The notes beneath the pieces were generated by a model that ran no database searches, had not been told where the DNA came from, and saw only the letters and a program-made list of their open reading frames with translations. From assembly GCA_035235625.1 (NCBI GenBank), contig CP141145.1, positions 2,108,001-2,172,000 on the forward strand: a DNA stretch of 64,000 nucleotides, given 5' to 3'. The position numbers and the translations under genes are program-made. This document shows positions 10,289-21,864 of this stretch, piece by piece (the first letter of the stretch is position 1; each line of letters begins with the position of its first letter). The stretch comes from Saururus chinensis (Eukaryota > Streptophyta > Magnoliopsida > Piperales > Saururaceae).

Positions 10289-11239
10289 CCTCCCTCTCTC
10301 CCTCCTCCCTCCCCATGCATATGGCCAAGTGTCACTACTACCTTAGGAAGTAGCCACGCTTCAAAGTATGCGTCACTACTAGTATTTTTTTAATTTCTTA
10401 CATTTTTTAAAAATAATTTATAAATAAAATATCTTTCTCTCTCTACCCCCTCTCCCCTCTTCTCTCTTCTCTCTCTCCTCTCTCCCCTCTTCCCCCTCCT
10501 CTCTCCCCCCTTCTCTCCCACCTTTCCTCTCTCTTCTCTCTCTCTCTCTCCACCCTTTCTCCCCTCATTCTCTCTCCTCTCTCTCCCCTCTCTCTCCCTC
10601 CCTCTCTCTCTACCGTCTATTATTAAAACTACATTTTATTAAAAATTTAACATTTATTTATTATATATACAAATAGTAAATAATTAATATATTTAAGAAG
10701 TTTATTTTTTTATTTTTGTTTAATATTTATTTATTATATAATTATTTATTAAATAAAATTAATTCATAAAGCTAATAACGACGTTTGTAGACAAGTGTCG
10801 CTATTAGCAATACTATTTGCGACGCATATTTATAGGTGTTGCTAATATTTATAAATTTTTATTTTTTTCATTTAAATTTTATTACCATTAGTAACGCTTT
10901 TATTAAGTTTCCCTAATAGTATATGTATTAACGACGCTTAAGAAAAAGTGTTGGCAATATTTATGAATTTTTTTTTATAGAAATGTACACTTTTTAGCGA
11001 TGTGTAGTGTAAGTGTTGCTAATAGCGTAACTATTAGCGACGCTTACTTCAAAGTGTCACTAATAGTTTTTATATTAGTGACACTTTAAGCTAAGCGTCG
11101 CTAATACGTGGCTATTAGCGACGCATATGATTTTACGTCACTAATAGTGATTTTTTTGCGACGATTTTATATACGTCGCAATTAGTAGTTTTTAGTGACG
11201 CTTGTGTATGCATCGCTAATAGTCAGTTTTGTTGTAGTG
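10289..11239. mobile_element. CACTA transposon right terminus
   Basis: The sequence ends in TTTTGTTGTAGTG at 11239, the complement of a CACTACAACAAAA terminus. It is preceded from about 10770 by GCGACGC-type subterminal repeats. The inner portion (10289-10615) is CT-rich with an early pair of 'agtgtcactac'/'gcgtcactac' motifs. The flank after 11239 is ATT. It may be the other end of the element beginning at 698, but the 3-bp flanks (TTC, ATT) do not match and the downstream flank differs from the empty site at 47555. Confidence 0.8.
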
Positions 11240-12430
11240 ATTCTATGTATGTTTAGATAATTAAGAGATCATTCTTGACCCTTAAATAGTTTTAGGTAGT
11301 TTGGCCTCATTTCTTCTTCTATCACTTGGGTCTTGGCAAAGCTCGTTTAGTCATGTAAACACAATGGAGGTCTAAATTACATAATTAAAATATAAATAGC
11401 CTAAATAAGTAATAAATTAGTACAAAATAAGATTACAATTCAAGATTTAAAAATATTTAATTCAAAATTATTTCAGTATATCATTTTTTTAGCGCTTATA
11501 AGATGAAAGCCTAAATTAATACAAAATAAGATTACAATTTAATATTTAAAAATATTTAATTCAATATTATTTTAGTACATCATTTTTTTAGCGCTTATAA
11601 GATGAAAGCCTGACTCTGGCTTTTCGCCAGTTTGATATTGTTGATCGAGCTTCAACTACTTTGTCACTGGTTGAGGGCAAAATATGTTGACCTAGACATT
11701 CTTGTGGGAGTTTGGATGTTTTTATCCTTTTGTGCTTTTGAAAGGATTGGAGAGGTTTTGATTTTTACAATTGTTCTACAGGTTAATAATGCTGCTCTGA
11801 ATTTTAATCTGGGGTCCGAGAATTCTACAGAACATGCTGAGGAGATAAGTGGCCACATATACTAATTTAGCACTAAGCGAATGGTAGAAAGTATGATCCG
11901 GTTGATGAAATCTTTAGTCTTCGGTGCGTGAATAGTCAAGATGAGCTCCATACATGGTAGACTGAATGGAAGACGCAATGTGAGTGTACACAGGTTCAGT
12001 TGAGAAACATCTTGGCATGGCATGACAATGTCTTCTGTCCTCCTGGTTCCTTTAAGTTTGGCATACTTATGAGGCAATCTTGTTGTGTTTCTTTAAGGTT
12101 TTTTCTTTTTATATTTTGGAGGAAGAATTAAGTACATGAAAATACAAATGGCAGCTATATCATTTTATTTTGGTATAGACTTGCCGGTATAAGTTTGAAA
12201 AGTCAAATGGCTGAAGAATATCTCGCTGAAGAAGTAATTGAAGCTATTAATTGGTAAAACAAAAAGTCATTTGAGTCCACATCTTCCATTTACTGGTCCA
12301 AGTCTCTTCCCACGGCTTCCTAGTGGTTGCATCACTAATTTTCCACACGGCAACCAAAGAAGTCATTAATATTCTCACAACAGCGTCATTCAAGCAACAA
12401 CTTGTTACTCCTCCGCCTCAAGAAGAGGCC
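11240..12430. other. Upstream region of the kinase gene with a ~97-bp tandem duplication
   Basis: The segments at about 11421-11514 and 11520-11611 are tandem copies sharing 'tttttttagcgcttataaga'. Next comes an open stretch at 11632-11865 with a possible acceptor at 11781 (followed by VNNAALNFNLGSENSTEHAE) that I do not recognise; it may be an exon scrap. The bases up to 12430 should contain the promoter and 5' UTR of the kinase gene, but I could not pick a convincing TATA box. Confidence 0.5.
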
Positions 12431-14620
12431 ATGCGGTTCTCCTCAGTTTTTCTGCTCCTCTTTCTATGTTGCTCTACTTGGGAACAAGGCACTTTTGCTT
12501 CTTCCTGTGGAGACCTCCGAAACATAAGCCAACCTTTTCACCTTAAAGGTGATCCAGTCACCAATCTTGATCCATATTATGATGAGCTCACTTGTGATGG
12601 CAATCAGACATTCGTAACATTAGAATGGGACTCCAGAATTAACGCCACGTTGCTCGTCAAATCAATAGGGTACGAGAATGCTACCATCCACCTTGTCGAT
12701 CCGGGCCTCAAGAGTGATAATTGCACTTCTCTACCTTTCAATAGACTGTCATTGGAGGGAGAAGGCCTTGTGCCGAATTTTTATAGATATGATTGGCAGG
12801 GAGTTAGGGTTGTTGTAATTGTCAAATGCCCTTCTAAGGTCAAAGACCCTTCATATATAGAAACTTCTCCTTGCCTCAACAGCTCTTACGGATCCTACCT
12901 GTATGTTGTGGTCGTCCGGTATCATTTTGGTAATCTCCATGACAATTGCAGTGTTCTAGCTTCCACCCTAGCACCTATTGGAAGAGGAGATGTCAATCTT
13001 ACTTATGTTGAGATCCACAAGAGGATGATTATGGGCTTTGAAATTTTTTATTATACATCGTTTGACTTTCGTTCTCCTTGTGAAAGGCGCTTTGAATGGC
13101 CTCAACGTGAGTGTTCAGATTTTTGTATGGATCTTTTTATGCTAACATTATTTTTCAACGAATAATTAAATAGCACTTTCAGATACAAATCATGCTTTTA
13201 GTTATCTTCAAAACAAATTAATGCAAATTATCAATGTTATATATAATTCGCTCATACAATTTGCAGGTTTTTTTAAAGCAGCATGGGAATTTATTACAGG
13301 TAATTCTTAGGCAGCATGTTTATTTCTTCTTTATAATTTCTCTCATATTTTATTGCTGCTTACAATCATCTAATGACGTTGCAGTTTTTTTCTCAAACAG
13401 CCATCCAATTTTAGGTAAGAAATTCTTTCTGAAACTTCTTTTGCTTTGATCAATTGATCAATATATCTAACGTCATTGTATATAATCTTTTGATGCGAGA
13501 AGAACGCATACTGATAGCCAGATCATCTTTTGGAGTGTTTTGTCTTTCTCTAATTGTGATATACAAATTACTGAGGAGGCATTTGTCAATGGATGATTCA
13601 ATTGAGGAATTCCTTCGCGAATACAAGAATAACATCCCAAAGAGGTACTCTTATTGGCAAATTTTGAAGATGACCAGCAACTTCAAAGAGAAACTAGGGA
13701 AGGGAGGTTTTGGCTCTGTGTTCAAAGGGAAACTTCCAAATGGTCATCTAGTCGCAGTTAAGATGCTGTCCAAGCGCAATGGGAAGGACTTTATCAATGA
13801 AGTGGCCACTATCGGAAGAATTCACCATGCAAATGTTGTGCAGCTGATTGGTTTCTGCTCCATGGGAACGAAAAGGGCTCTTATCTACCAATACATGTCA
13901 AACGGTTCTTTGGACAAGTACATATTCTCTAGAGAAGAGGGCCACTCCTTGAGTTGGGACCAACTATACCAGATTGCACTAGGCATTGCTCATGGGATTG
14001 AATATTTGCATCGAGGTTGCAATATGAAGATCTTGCACTTTGATTTAAAGCCTCACAACATCCTTCTAGATGAAAATTTCGCCCCAAAAATATCAGACTT
14101 TGGACTTGCCAAATTTTATTCAACTGAAGAAAGTGTTGTGAGTGTTACTGCTGTGAGAGGGACAATTGGGTACATAGCACCCGAGTTATTTTACAAGAGT
14201 GCTAGGGGAGTCACTAGCAAGTCTGATGTCTACAGTTTTGGAATGTTGCTTATGGAAATGGCTGGAAGGAGGAAGAACGTAAACCCAGTTGCCAACAGTA
14301 GCCAGATATATTTTCCATTCTGGATTTATGACAAACTTCTTCACAAAGAGGAAGTAGGAATCATTTTGGATGCCACAGAAGATGAAATACAAATTGCCAA
14401 GAAGCTACTTATAGTAGGACTGTGGTGCATTCAAATGAAGCCTATTGATCGGCCCTCCATGACCAAAGCTGTAGAAATGCTGGAAGGAAGTGTGCACCTT
14501 CTGCAAATGCCACCAAAGCCTTTCTTATCATCTCCTGAACGGGCCCCACTTGATGATTGCAGCATCAGTATAGAATCATCTTCATCTTCAGTCATTCATC
14601 GCTTAAATTCAGATTCATAG
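12431..14620 (+). CDS. LRK10L/Lr10-type receptor-like protein kinase
   Basis: Four exons (12431-13106, 13267-13299, 13385-13414, 13518-14620) with GT-AG borders join in phase to about 613 residues and no internal stop. A signal peptide ([17 protein letters not shown]) is followed by a cysteine-rich GUB_WAK_bind-type ectodomain with several N-glycosylation sites, predicted to face the cell wall. A transmembrane segment lies around residues 251-265 ([12 protein letters not shown]), then the family signature [14 protein letters not shown] and a Ser/Thr kinase: glycine loop GKGGFG (~307), VAVK lysine (~328), [11 protein letters not shown] (~420), SDFGLAKF (~440), APE site. HFD replaces HRD, so it is a non-RD kinase, as is usual in this family. 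I chose the ATG at 12431 because an in-frame ATG at 12323 would bury the signal peptide. The family includes wheat Lr10-type rust resistance kinases; this gene's own ligand and role are unknown. The tiny exons 2-3 are predicted from splice signals only. Confidence 0.88.
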
Positions 14621-14933
14621 AGTTTTGTCATTTTAAATGCATTCCAATTACAATGGAACACCTTAGGCTGCCTATCCTGACACCCGTGCAATTTACTTGC
14701 CCCCCCAACTTGTAAGACCAAATCTGTCATATTTACTCTGCGTATACGTTATGTGATTCTCGCATATGGGGTGCAACATTTTTCTTTCTTGATGAACATG
14801 GGGCAGGACTCGCGTATACCTCCCATTTTGAGAACTCTAGGAACTCCGGAGACTTCACCTCCTACATTCTGCACTTCAAATTGTCCTGGCTTCCTACTAA
14901 CACATCCGACCGAAGCTTCACTAAGGTTGAAAA
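14621..14933. other. 3' flank of the kinase gene
   Basis: The presumed 3' UTR and intergenic sequence lie between the kinase stop codon and the copia 5' LTR. A short open frame (14753-14971) runs into the LTR and has no recognisable product. I see nothing else here. Confidence 0.5.
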
Positions 14934-15619
14934 TGTTAGAAAGTGGGTTAAAACCACTTTCATATAAATAAGAATACGCATGTAAATTTATTAAAGGTTA
15001 TGAATAGTCCTATATCGCCTAAGAAATAGTGATAGTGTTAGTATGTAAGGTATAAATTTAGCTATTAAAGTTAGGTCTTTGGGCAACCCCACTTTTGTGA
15101 GGGAGATATTATATTGGACACATACACATTGGTGGGCTACCCCACGTGTGTGTTGTCACTACTATCAGGTTGGTTCAGTTCGGTTTGGTTCCCGGGTCAA
15201 GTGGGGTTGGGTCAATAAGATAATTATTTTTAGAACAAATTCATTTGATTTTCTTTTAACCTAAATATGTTTATTAATATACGTGTTCGTTTGAACGTGA
15301 AAGGTTATCTTCTTCGACGGTATTTCATATGAAACACAAATAAATTTTTTTGAATTATCCTTTACTAGATTTCATTACCGTCTTTTGTAAGAGCAATTGC
15401 ATAACACTGGTTCACTGCATACGTTGTGTGACGGTGCCTCTATAGTGTATGGTAGATCGCATTATCTTGGGAGACAGAATGCCAAATGATTCCTAAGTAT
15501 CGATAGGGAGGGCATAATTATGTCTGAAGGACAAAGTGTGTGACGCTTGATTCCATTTAATTCTTGACTTTCTGTAACTTTATTTCATCACAACAATTAC
15601 TAAGATATGGAAATTAACA
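14934..15619 (+). repeat. Copia 5' LTR
   Basis: Starts TGTTAGAAAGTGG and shares long blocks with 20539-21247, including 'ggttatgaatag' with 'atcgcctaagaaat', and 'caacaattactaag' near the end. The last bases are inferred from where similarity to the 3' copy stops ('gaaattaaca'), so the 3' border is approximate. Confidence 0.8.
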
Positions 15620-16037
15620 ATTTTAAGACATAATTATATTTTTTCCATACTTTACTTTTGTGATTAGTATTTCAAAACTGTGTTTTTAATATTTCAAAGT
15701 TAAGACTATTTTATGTTAATTGGAATAGAAATTGAGGGGAGGATACCAATATGACTTCGGTCATAATTCCTATTACTATGACAACTCTTGTTCTTATTTA
15801 AGTGAAAGGGGAGAAGCCAAAAAAATTCAATCGTGTAGATTTTAAGAGATGACATCAGAAGATGTTATTTTATTTGACCATGTTGATTTTGGTTTGATTC
15901 TAACAAGAAGAAATTCCTCTTCACATTGTGGAGAAAAAAAATGACAAATAGGCTATTACGGTTGTTGATGCATGGAAATATGCAAACTTTCTATGCCAAA
16001 ATTATATTCTTAATGGGCTGGACAAAGTGTTAATGCA

Positions 16038-16760
16038 GTGTGCAAATCATTGGATAAGAAGTACAAAATGGAAGATGCCGACACAAAGAAATTCATTATA
16101 AGAAAATTCTTGGACTTCAAGATGATTGGTTCAAAGATTGTGGTTAATCAAGTCCAAGAGCTCCAAGTGATCCTACATAATATACATACAAAATGTACTA
16201 CTTTAAGTCAATCCTTTTAGGTGGCTGCTATAATTGAAAAAGTACTACTATTGTGGAAGGATGTTAAGAATTACTCAAAGCATAAGAATAAGGAGATAAA
16301 TATGGAAGAGTTGATTGTAAGGTTGAGGATAGAAGAGGACAACCATGCTTATAAAAAGGAAATTAGGGGTGCTGGCATAGAAGTCAATGTCAATGTTGTG
16401 GAACAAGAGTAGAAAAATAACAACTTTAACAACAAGAAGAGGAAATATCCTAGATGATAGTCAAACAATGATTCCATCAAAGCCAAGTTCAAGGTAAAGT
16501 ATTATGTGTGTAATAAAAAAAGTCACAAGGGTATGGATTGTCGCAAGCAACAAAAACAAGAGGATTCCGAGAATAAAAATATACAAGCTAATGTGATTAA
16601 AGTGGAGAATCTCTCCAACAATGTGAATGGCATTAGCCTTTCTGTTGTGATTTCTAAAGTGAACATGGTCACTAATGCAAGAGAATAGTGGGTGGGCACC
16701 GGGGCTGCTAGCTATTTGTACTCGGATAGAAAAATGTTTTTCACTTATCAACTAGTAGAA
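16038..16760 (+). pseudogene. Copia gag and protease remnant
   Basis: The frames at 16038-16220 and 16221-16412 give a copia gag (KYKMEDADTKKFIIRKFLDF; then DVKNYSKHKNKEINMEELIV RL-type text, with an in-frame stop between). A zinc knuckle follows at about 16498-16545 reading YYVCNKKSHKGMDC; the family pattern C-x2-C-x4-H-x4-C has lost its first cysteine (now Tyr), and the usual glycine before the histidine is Ser. The protease follows at about 16685 as WVGTGAA, where copia proteases read W-V-D-T-G-A, so the catalytic Asp is replaced by Gly. The continuation at 16779-17030 (KMTSGKELTLNNVLYVLKNL) matches the linker before integrase. Confidence 0.8.
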
Positions 16761-17229
16761 AATGGTTAGCAGCTTTCCATGGGCAATTCTTATACTGCCA
16801 AAGTTGAAGGTACCGAAAAGATGATGTTCAAGATGACTTCAGGTAAAGAACTCACTCTCAACAATGTGTTGTATGTGCTAAAAAATTTAAAGAATTTAGT
16901 GTCAGGATCATTGCTTACTAAGAGTGGGTTCAAATTGGTGCTTGAATTAGATAAGTTTGTATTGACTAGGGGTGGATGTATGTGGAAAAAATGTATCTTA
17001 ATGAAGGGTTTTTCAAGCTCAATGTATTGACCATTATACTTGTTGCTAATATTAAAAAGTGTTTCTTCTTGAGTCATGTGACGTGTCAAGGTAGATTAGG
17101 ACGTATTAATTATGACGCTATGTGAAGATTGATTAATATGGAATATCTACCTAAATTTAATATTAACTCTAATCATAAATGTGAGACTTATGTGGAATCA
17201 AAATTGACAAAGAAATTATTCTAAAGCAT

Positions 17230-18024
17230 TGAGAGAATTACTGAACCTCTTGAGTTAATTCACAGCGATGTCTGTGACTTAAAATATATTCAAATAAGAT
17301 GAGGTAAAAAGTACTTTATTACATTTATTGATGATTACACTCAATATTATTATGTGTACTTGCTGAGAAGTAAAGATGAGGCAATAGATATATTTGTACT
17401 ATACAAAATAAAGGTTGAGAATCAACTTGGTAAGAAAATAAATGTTCTAAGGGGTAATAAATGTGGGGAATATGAATCACTTTTCTATAAATTATGTTTA
17501 CAATATGGTATTATACACCAAACTACAATATTCTATTCACCTCAGTAGAATGAAGTTGCTGAATAAAAAAATATAACTTCAAAAGTTATGATGAATGTCA
17601 TGTTAATAAGTTCTAGATTACCCCAAAATATGTGGGGGAAGCTTTTCTTTTAGTAAATTATATTCTCAACAAAATACTTCATAAGAAAACCTTGTAGATA
17701 TTATATTAATTATGGAAAAGTCAAAAGCCTTCCCACAAATTCTTAATGGTGTGGGCTTGTTTGGTGAAAGTGGCGGGCACTAATCCCAAGAAGATTAAGA
17801 TAGGAGCAAAGACAATTAATTGTGTATTCATTGGTTATGATAATAATAGTAGTGCATATTTCTTTCTTGTTAATAAATCGAAGATTCCTAATGTAAATGT
17901 TAATACTGTGATTGAATCGAGGAATGCTTTATGTTTTGAATATATTTTTTTATGCAATTCTATACAAGAGAAAAGTTCTCTTAAAAGAACTTTAGATGTT
18001 ACACAGGACAATAGTAAAGATTAA
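17230..18024 (+). pseudogene. Copia integrase remnant
   Basis: The translation in shifting frames gives the copia integrase core: HSDVCDLKY, then KYFITFIDDYTQYYYVYLL, then GEYESLFYKLCLQYGIIHQT and FYSPQ. This follows the D-D-E layout of rve-type integrases. Stops occur before GKKYF and after YSPQ. The later part (17746-18024, INCVFIGYDNNSSAYFFLVN) corresponds to the region between integrase and reverse transcriptase. Confidence 0.8.
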
Positions 18025-18299
18025 GAGGGACAAGATGATGAACCTAAATGTAGGAAACATGCTAGAACATCAAAATTCTTTGGTCTAAATGTTCAAACTT
18101 ATTGTTAGAAAATGAGGCTTAAAGTTTAAAAGAAGCCATGTTATCTCCTAAAGTGAAATATTGAAAGGAAGTTGTAAATACTAAAATTGAATATTATGTA
18201 AAATCATACTTAGGAGTCAGTGGATCTTCCACTATGAAGTAAACCTTTAAGATTAAGATGAAGGCTAGTGGATCAACTGAAAAATTATAAAGCCACACT

Positions 18300-19260
18300 T
18301 ATTATCAAAGGATAAAGCTAAAGGAAAGTCAATATTACTTTGATACATATTCACCATTAACAAGGATAACTTTGTTATGACCCACCCAAGGGGTCTGGTC
18401 CACCTTTAATATTCATAGTATAATTAGGATTTATTTATTAGTAATTTTATTTTAGAGTAATTAATATTTTATTGAGCTTAGGCTTATGTTAGAGGCTCAT
18501 TCTAGTTAGAAGTCTATTCCAATTAAGAGTTATAATAACATTAGGATTATGAGACTTAATTGTCTATAAATATGTAGAGGTTATGCCTATTTTGAATATT
18601 ACAAAAATTTAGTTATTTTATTTAATTGTCCAAATATTTTTCTTCTGGTTATCCTTTTATTTAATTTGTGTAGACATCGGTCTACATCAAACTTCCATTA
18701 GGATGTTAATCTCTATTAATGTATTATATAATCTTCAAATACATTAAATAAATGTGAAAATTGCATTCTTGAATGATGACTTGAATGAGGAAATATATAT
18801 ATATATATATATATATAACAACCTGAAGGGATTGTTGTTTCGAGTGAAGAAAATAAAGTATATAGACTTGTTTAATTCTATAAAGGCTTAAACAAGCACC
18901 AAAGCAGTTGCATAAAAAATTGACAAAATGATGATATCAAATAGATTAAAAATCAATAAATGTGACAATGTGTTTATGTCAAAGAAAGATATAATGGATA
19001 TGTCATTGTATTCCTATATATGGATAATATGCTTATTATTGGTAGCAATAATGAAATTATTAAAAATACTAAGAGGATGTTAGATAAACAATTTGACATG
19101 AAAGATATGGGTGTTGCAGATGCTATACTAGGGATGAAAATTACTAGAACATTTGATGGATATGCATCATCTCAATCTCATTACATTGAAAACATTCTAG
19201 AGAAATTTAATAAGAATAATCGTCTAACGAGAACACTTGTGGATATGAATTTACACTGAA
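18300..19260 (+). pseudogene. Copia reverse transcriptase remnant (split by a solo LTR)
   Basis: The RT starts as DTYSPLTRITL before 18373, is interrupted by the 317-bp solo LTR, and resumes after 18694 with VLYNLQIH-stop-MNVKIAFLND. An AT microsatellite has grown inside the EEIYM codons (about 18789-18817). The active site, normally YVDD, reads YMDN at 19017-19028, so one catalytic Asp is gone. The C-terminal part (19020-19259, KQFDMKDMGVADAILGMKIT) is well preserved. Confidence 0.88.
18373..18689. mobile_element. Solo LTR nested in the copia RT, TSD AACTT
   Basis: The 317-bp element begins TGTTATGACCCACCC and ends GGTCTACATCA. It is flanked by AACTT at 18368-18372 and AACTT at 18690-18694, and the copia reading resumes directly after the second copy. 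TG...CA ends with a 5-bp duplication and no internal domain indicate a solo LTR (or a very short TRIM-like element). Confidence 0.88.
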
Positions 19261-19319
19261 GCAAAAATACTAGTGAAAATATATCACAATTAAAATATTT
19301 CTAAATTATTGGCAGTCTC

Positions 19320-19945
19320 AATAACATAATGAATTTTAAAAGATCGAACATAGCATATTCACTAAGTAAATTGAGTAGATATAATAGAAACCAAGGGGCA
19401 GATCACCAGAAGGCTGTAGTGAGGGTTCTTAGAAATCTAAGATATACCTTTAACTATGGACTACATTATACAAGGTATCCAGCAGTACTAGAGGTTTACT
19501 ATGATGCAAACTGGATTTTGATACAAAAGACTGAAAATACACAAGTGGGGATGTCTTTACTCTTTAAGGTACAACAGTGTATTAGAAATTCTCTAAACAA
19601 ACGTACATGTTAGATCTATAATGGAATATAAATTTATTATACTTAATAGAGTAGGCGAAGAGGCTGAGTGTCTTCATCTTTTTGAAGAGGATATTTTTAT
19701 GTGGGGGAAACCTATGCCACTTATTTGCATCCATTGTTATTGCTAATCGGTTATATGAATGACACAAGTAACTTGTATATGGTATGACATATACGATGGA
19801 GATGTAATACTATAAAATAATTGTTCTTTACAAGAATCATTTTCATTGAGTATATTAGGTCAATAGACAATATTGTAGATTTGCTTACTAAGGGTTTGAC
19901 CAATGAACAAATGAGCAGTTTATCGAGGGGCATGGGCTTAAAGCT
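19320..19945 (+). pseudogene. Copia RNase H remnant
   Basis: The frame at 19329-19613 gives the [12 protein letters not shown] segment, [20 protein letters not shown] and EVYYDANW. Further on, in broken frames, come EAE-LHLFEEDI and MWGKPMP, then NIVDLLTKGLTNEQMSSLSR and GMGLK near 19935. These are the conserved blocks of the copia RNase H and C-terminus. Several stops and frameshifts are present. Confidence 0.85.
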
Positions 19946-20538
19946 TATGTATTAAGAGTCACTATAATGACAACCCAACCTAGTTAACTAGAAATCCCAA
20001 GATCTAGTTTTACTAGAATAACTGAATTATAGGGGATTTCAGGGGAATCACTATAGAGATAATATCTCGTCTCCATTCCTATGATGAGATAGTGATGTAT
20101 GCATAATGAATTATAATAAGCTTTATTTTTAATTATTCTTATAGCTTGAATTAATTCAAGTGGGGCATGACGTAATATTTCTAATAAGAATCACCTTTAT
20201 GAGTGTGAAGGGGTTGCTTCTATGAGGATTTTAAAGCTGAATCTTTTAGAGCACTCATGAAAACAAGGTTTTATTTACTACTAAATTAAACATAATTATG
20301 AAAACAATGTGTCTAAGAAGTGATGTATGAATTCTATTGTCTTAGTTTACACAAATGACTGAATAGTTCAAGACATTATATTCAATGATTAACCAATAGA
20401 CCTGAAGTTTTTACAAGGAAGATTCAAAGTGAAAAGCTATATTTTCCCCAATGCACAAACTTTTCAATATTTTGCTCTAACGTTTTATCTGTATTTTTTT
20501 GCATAGTTATCTAGTCAATTCTCATTCATATGGGGGAT

Positions 20539-21247
20539 TGTTAGAAAGTAGTTTATAACCTACTTTCATTTGAATGAGAACACACATGTTAATTTGTTGA
20601 AGGTTATGAATAGACCTACATCGCCTAAGAAATGATGATAGTGTTGGTATAAGTTAAGCCCTTGGGCCACCTCATTTTTAGGTGGGAGATAAATATTGGA
20701 CCTATGTACCTAGATGGGCTAACCCACATGCACTAGTGTGCCACTACCGCCATCCATCCATCCAGATTTGTTCAGTTCTGTTTGCACATGCGGTGAACCG
20801 GGTTGGGTCTGATTGGGTCAATATTATAATTATTTTTGGGACAAATGTATTTAGTGTTTACTTAAGGTCCAATTTTCTCTTAACCAAGATGTGTTTGTTC
20901 AAGGGAGGACGTGTCCATTTAAACAGGACAAGATGTCGTGTTAAATGAGATTTCTTAGAAAATATAAATAATTATTTTTCTAAATCATCCTTTATTGGAT
21001 GTCATTATCATCTTCTGTGAGAGCAATTATTTAACAATGGTCACTGTATACACTATGTGAAGGTACTTGTATAGAGTGTGGTGTATCATTTTAACTTAGA
21101 GATAGATACCTAAGTGATTCCTAAACACCAGTAGGAAGGGCGTAATTCTATCTTAAAGATAAAGTGTGTGAAACTTGATTTGATCTAATTCTCGACTCTT
21201 TGTAGCTTTCTTTAAACCCAACAATTACTAAGTTATAGAAATTAATA
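20539..21247 (+). repeat. Copia 3' LTR
   Basis: The second copy of the element's LTR begins TGTTAGAAAGTAG directly after the polypurine tract at 20528-20538. It differs from the 5' copy by many substitutions and small indels. The end is set at 'gaaattaata', where similarity to the 5' LTR ceases. Confidence 0.8.
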
Positions 21248-21762
21248 GGGACTATGTCTAAGATCAATGAGTCTCACTCGCCCAGTTTGTATTGGTCGTC
21301 TTCTCCATCACGATCACCATGGGCCTCACTGATTTTCTTCACCATTTTCCAGTCTGGGTCTTTTTCAACCATCGACAAAACCAAATCCAGGAAACTGGGG
21401 AATGAGCTTTCTTCGGATTGTGGTTGTGGTAAGAGGCAAGTGGCAGACTGACGAAGTAGGCCATGCCCACAATCCCATTTGTTTGCACAAAATTCCATAA
21501 ATCATATAGGGAGTACGTAGAGAAACGTATGGTTGTCCATGGCAAGAAAGTGAAAACAAGTGAGTTTCATTTATAAGATCGATAAACTGGTTCCATTTTT
21601 TATCTAAAAATGTGGAAGCCCCTTGCAAAAACCCCTTGAAGGACATGGTGCACCCAGTAACAAAAATCAGGCTTTCTTTTAAAAACATTTCGACAAAAAT
21701 ATCTAGAATTTGGGGCCCCCTGTAAAGTTGTTGGGTGTTAGGATGAGCAGCCGGCATCTTAC
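21248..21762 (-). other. Exon-like scrap of unknown gene
   Basis: Several overlapping minus-strand frames are open (21365-21757, 21274-21498, 21339-21545). The most protein-like text shifts frame between RKPDFCYWVHHVLQGVF, YSLYDLWNFVQTNGIVGM and SFPSFLDLVLSMVEKDPDWK. Base composition is more balanced than in the surroundings. I do not recognise the family. It may be a decayed exon or chance openness. Confidence 0.3.
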
Positions 21763-21864
21763 ACTCCCTCCACCCTATGCTAATAACTCTATTTGGTGTT
21801 TCAAAATTAACTAAAATTAATTAATTTTAAAAAAATAGAGTTATTAATATGGGACGGAGGGAGT
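21763..21864. mobile_element. Stowaway-like MITE
   Basis: ACTCCCTCC at 21763 and GGAGGGAGT at 21864 form terminal inverted repeats in an element of about 100 bp whose arms ('taataactctattt' and 'aaatagagttattaat') also pair. This is the typical Stowaway (Tc1/mariner) MITE layout. TA lies close to both ends; the exact TA duplication is offset by two bases on the left. Confidence 0.8.

Larger units (their letters stand above)
14934..21247 (+). mobile_element. Decayed Ty1/copia retrotransposon with both LTRs
   Basis: Two diverged LTRs (14934-15619 and 20539-21247), both starting TGTTAGAAAG, bracket gag, protease, integrase, reverse transcriptase and RNase H remnants in copia order. The polypurine tract 'atatgggggat' sits directly before the 3' LTR. 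Every domain is broken by stops or frameshifts, and catalytic residues are lost, so the element is dead. A 5-bp target duplication was not evident (gaaaa versus gggac) and the LTRs differ at many sites and in length, which fits an old insertion. A smaller solo LTR interrupts the reverse transcriptase at 18373-18689. Confidence 0.9.

Noticed and set aside
698-11239. Treating 698-11239 as one complete CACTA
   Set aside because: The 3-bp flanks differ (TTC and ATT), and the sequence after 11239 does not match the empty site after 47555, so the pairing is not supported.
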